From assembly GCF_000746525.1 (NCBI RefSeq), contig NZ_CP009048.1, positions 4,901,501-4,965,500 on the forward strand: a stretch of 64,000 nt of DNA, in the 5' to 3' direction. The notes below the pieces were generated by a model. That model was not told the DNA's origin. It saw only the letters and a list, made by a program, of their open reading frames with translations, and ran no database searches. Positions 61,598 through 64,000 of the stretch are shown in pieces. The position numbers and the translations under genes are program-made. Source of the DNA: Pseudomonas alkylphenolica. GTDB lineage: Bacteria > Pseudomonadota > Gammaproteobacteria > Pseudomonadales > Pseudomonadaceae. How positions within the stretch are numbered: position 1 is the stretch's first letter; each line of letters opens with the position of its first letter.

Positions 61598-63739
61598 ATG
61601 AAGTTCAGGTCGATCCAGTTTTCCGTTGCGGCCCTGGCCGGCGCTATTGTCTTAAGCATAGTTGCCGCTCTGGTGCTTTACGCCGTGTATTCCGGCCAGC
61701 GCACCCAGGAGCTGGTGCAGACCCGCACCCAGCAGCAATTCGAGGCAGTGATCGAGCAGCGCCTGACTGCCCTGGCCCGCACGCAGGTCAGCGAAATCCA
61801 GCGCGGCCTGGAAGCACCATTGCTGATCGCCCGCGGGCTGGCCACCAGCAACGCCATGCTGGGTATGATGGATGCCAACGGCAACCCGCTGCTCAAGATC
61901 GAGCGCGAACAACTGATCGCCCTGCTCAAGCAGACTGCCGTGACCAACCCACTGATCCTGGGCACCTACTTGGGCTGGGAAGCCAACGCCCTGGACCATG
62001 ACGACAGCCGCTTCGTTGGCACCTCTATCACCGGTATCGACAGTGCCACCGGGCGCTTTCTGCCCTGGTGGTTTCGCAACGATGACGGCAGCCTCGGCCT
62101 GGACAAACTGGCCGACGTCAATGACCAGACCGTTCTCGCTACCGGCGTACGAGCCAGTGAGTACTACTTGTGCTCGCGAGAGTCGAAAAAGGCCTGCGTG
62201 ATCGACCCGGCACCTTACAAGGTGGGCGACAAGATGGTCATGCTCGCCTCTTTCGTCGAACCGATCCTGATCGATGGTCAGTTCCAGGGGATTGCCGGTG
62301 CCGACCTGTCGGTGAACTTCATCCAGGAGCTGCTCAACACTGCTGATAAGCAGCTCTATGGTGGTGCTGGCGAACTCGCACTGGTCTCCGGCAACGGCCG
62401 CCTGGTGGCGTTCACCAAAGACCCGAGCAAGTTCGGCGAGAAAGCCCGTGACGTCCTCGACGCCAGTGTCGCCACCACCCTGAGCCAGCTCAGCGGCGAA
62501 AATCTGCGCTACGAGGTCAACCAGAACGCCGGACGCATCGAGTTGTACCTGCCGTTCAAGATCGGCAATACCGATGCGCGCTGGACGCTGCTGCTGGAGT
62601 TGCCGCTGAGCGCGGTAATGGCTGACGTGAACAAGCTTCAGGACGAACTCAGCGCCCAACGCAGCACCGACCTCACCGGCATGACCCTGATGGGCCTGGG
62701 CATCGCCGCCCTCGGCTTGCTGGTGATCTGGCTGCTGGCTCACGGCATCGCCCGTCCGCTGCGCCAGATGGTGGCCATGCTCGACGACATTGCCCAGGGC
62801 GAAGGTGACCTGACCCGCCGCCTGAGCAGTGACCGCGCCGATGAACTGGGCTCGATCGCCAAGGGCTTCAATACCTTCCTGGCCAAGTTGCAGGCAATGA
62901 TCAGCCAGGTGGTGGCGTCGGTGCAGAAAGTCAGCGATTCCTCGGAGCACACTGCCGACATCGCGATCCGCACCAACCAGGGCGTACACAAGCAAATGGC
63001 CGAGATCGACCTGGTGGCCACCGCCGTGCACGAAATGACCGCTACCGCCCAGGATGTGGCGCGTAATGCCACCCATGCCGCCCAGGCTGCCAGTAACGCC
63101 GACCAGGCGGCGCATCAGGGCCTGCAGATCGTGCGTAACACTTCAGACTCGATCAGCGCCCTGGCCGAAGAGATTGGCCGCGCAGTCGGCGTGGTACAGA
63201 CCCTGGCCCGCGACAGCGAGAACATCAATGCGATCCTGACGGCTATTCGCGCCATTGCCGAGCAGACCAACCTGCTGGCGCTCAATGCGGCCATCGAGGC
63301 GGCACGCGCCGGCGAACAGGGTCGCGGTTTTGCCGTGGTTGCCGACGAGGTGCGCAATCTGGCGCAGAAGACCCAGCAGGCCACTGAAGAAATCCAGCAG
63401 ATGATTCAGCAACTGCAACAGGGTACCCGCGATGTCGTAAAGGTCATGGAAGACAGCCAGGGCAAGACCGATGACAGCGTGCAGCAGGCGGCTCGCGCCG
63501 CAGAGGCGCTGGAGAGCATCACTCAGGCGGTATCGGTGATCAACGACATGAACACCCAGATCGCCAGCGCGGCGGAAGAGCAGAGCGCAGTGGCTGAGGA
63601 TATCAACCGCAATGTGATAAACATTGGTCAGGTGGCCAATGAAGTGGCCGGCGGCGCGGATGAGTCGAGTACCGCCAGTGCCGAGTTGACCAAGCTGGCC
63701 GAGCAGCAGCGGCGGTTGATCAATCAGTTCCGGGTGTAA
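61598..63739 (+). CDS. Methyl-accepting chemotaxis protein with dCache sensor domain
   Basis: A 713-residue chemoreceptor. Transmembrane helices are near residues 10-30 and 360-385, enclosing a double-Cache sensor with [12 protein letters not shown] in the membrane-distal pocket and [12 protein letters not shown] in the second half. HAMP follows ([26 protein letters not shown]), then the signalling tip [20 protein letters not shown]. dCache receptors of this type sense amino acids, polyamines or GABA in pseudomonads; ligand not settled. GGAG precedes ATG. Confidence 0.92.
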   Translation: MKFRSIQFSVAALAGAIVLSIVAALVLYAVYSGQRTQELVQTRTQQQFEAVIEQRLTALARTQVSEIQRGLEAPLLIARGLATSNAMLGMMDANGNPLLKIEREQLIALLKQTAVTNPLILGTYLGWEANALDHDDSRFVGTSITGIDSATGRFLPWWFRNDDGSLGLDKLADVNDQTVLATGVRASEYYLCSRESKKACVIDPAPYKVGDKMVMLASFVEPILIDGQFQGIAGADLSVNFIQELLNTADKQLYGGAGELALVSGNGRLVAFTKDPSKFGEKARDVLDASVATTLSQLSGENLRYEVNQNAGRIELYLPFKIGNTDARWTLLLELPLSAVMADVNKLQDELSAQRSTDLTGMTLMGLGIAALGLLVIWLLAHGIARPLRQMVAMLDDIAQGEGDLTRRLSSDRADELGSIAKGFNTFLAKLQAMISQVVASVQKVSDSSEHTADIAIRTNQGVHKQMAEIDLVATAVHEMTATAQDVARNATHAAQAASNADQAAHQGLQIVRNTSDSISALAEEIGRAVGVVQTLARDSENINAILTAIRAIAEQTNLLALNAAIEAARAGEQGRGFAVVADEVRNLAQKTQQATEEIQQMIQQLQQGTRDVVKVMEDSQGKTDDSVQQAARAAEALESITQAVSVINDMNTQIASAAEEQSAVAEDINRNVINIGQVANEVAGGADESSTASAELTKLAEQQRRLINQFRV

Positions 63740-63743
63740 ACCA

Positions 63744-63791
63744 ATCGCGGGGCAATAGATAAACCCTGTGGGAGCGGGCTTGCCCCGCGAT
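63744..63791. repeat. REP pair with truncated left unit
   Basis: The left unit is cut to ATCGCGGGGCAA; the right unit is complete. Located 4 bases after the chemoreceptor stop and just before the YedK-type gene end. Confidence 0.85.
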
Positions 63792-63795
63792 GCTT

Positions 63796-64000
63796 TTAAG
63801 CCGGGGTCAGGCACTCCGGCCCATTAAGCTTCGGATCATTGACAAAATTGGCCAGCACCCGCTCACGCAGCGGCGCCTGGCTGCTCGCCAGCAATTCATA
63901 CAACCGCGCCACAGGCGTCTCGGGATCGAGCCAGGCCGCCTGCCCCGCGGCATCGAGCATCAGCGGCCGCCGTTGATTCACCGCCGCCTGGGTCACCACT
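63796..64000 (-). CDS. SOS response-associated peptidase (YedK/HMCES type), C-terminal fragment
   Basis: Only the last 67-68 residues are in the window; the gene continues beyond the right edge. VTQAAVNQRRPLMLDAAGQAAWLD followed by LYELLAS and VLANFVNDPKLNGPECLTPA matches the C-terminal part of SRAP proteins, which protect abasic sites in single-stranded DNA. The catalytic Cys2 lies outside the visible part, so the assignment rests on C-terminal similarity. Confidence 0.65.
   Translation of the reverse strand, partial: VVTQAAVNQRRPLMLDAAGQAAWLDPETPVARLYELLASSQAPLRERVLANFVNDPKLNGPECLTPA

Overview
The window looks like chromosome of a Pseudomonas of the P. putida group. Codon use is GC-rich, the homogentisate genes (hmgA, fahA, maiA with the IclR regulator hmgR), FabV enoyl reductase, a short LOV protein, AmpD/AmpE beside nadC, and a DUF1302/DUF1329/acyl-CoA ligase cluster all occur together in that group. 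Intergenic gaps hold many copies of the GC-rich palindromic REP element typical of P. putida (11 clusters, 23 half-units). I see no rRNA, tRNA, insertion sequence, prophage or CRISPR array. Both edges cut a gene: a leucine-dehydrogenase-like gene at the left and a YedK/SRAP-type gene at the right. Species assignment rests on family recall and was not checked by a search.

Layout. 1-6 kb: leucine dehydrogenase (partial), a SirB1-family protein, and the aromatic catabolism operon hmgA-fahA-maiA read leftward from a divergent promoter shared with hmgR; three CGTAAT half-sites lie in that promoter. 6-10 kb: a candidate small structured gene with its own terminator, a small channel-like membrane protein, an SDR and an alpha/beta hydrolase, and a CidA/LrgA-LrgB pair divergent from a LysR regulator. 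10.9-15.8 kb: flavodoxin, a short LOV blue-light sensor, a PilZ-like protein, a MerR/LitR-type regulator that lacks the cobalamin-binding residues, a monooxygenase-like membrane protein, folM, DUF1244 and HopJ-family genes. 15.8-20.2 kb: hydrolase, fabV (TTG start), a chemoreceptor. 20.4-28.1 kb: ampE-ampD, nadC, trxB, a 2-Cys peroxiredoxin, cysZ, and a LysR/M20-peptidase divergent pair. 28.2-38.9 kb: a soluble PAS-PAS chemoreceptor-like protein (BdlA type), a glycosyltransferase behind a three-repeat Pho box, an old-yellow-enzyme-family oxidoreductase, glutathione peroxidase, slyD, pta, an acyltransferase, envelope proteins and a glyoxalase-II-like hydrolase.

39-43 kb is the least explained part: a three-gene leftward cassette of a glycine-rich secreted protein, a DUF6502 protein with a helix-turn-helix-like segment, and a DUF5666 protein. 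The two secreted proteins carry unrelated tandem repeats, both of 12 residues (36 bp), and a perfect 19-bp palindrome lies just upstream of the cassette. 43.3-47.5 kb is signalling: a soluble histidine kinase overlapping a receiver-TPR response regulator, a PAS-GGDEF diguanylate cyclase, and an LprI-MliC-like secreted protein. 47.5-55.8 kb: a MalT-like LuxR activator followed by DUF1329, DUF1302 and a fatty acyl-CoA ligase, probably a hydrophobic-substrate uptake and activation locus. 55.9-64 kb: LysE exporter, quinone-reductase-like flavoprotein with a MerR regulator, D-2-hydroxyacid dehydrogenase, rsmC, a yybP-ykoY-type Mn2+ riboswitch before a GDT1-family exporter, an M48 lipoprotein protease, a dCache chemoreceptor and the YedK fragment.

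The leads I rate highest are the repeat-protein cassette with its palindrome, the LOV plus B12-less LitR light module, the Pho-box glycosyltransferase, a 15-bp palindrome shared by two distant promoters, and the small hairpin-led gene after hmgR.
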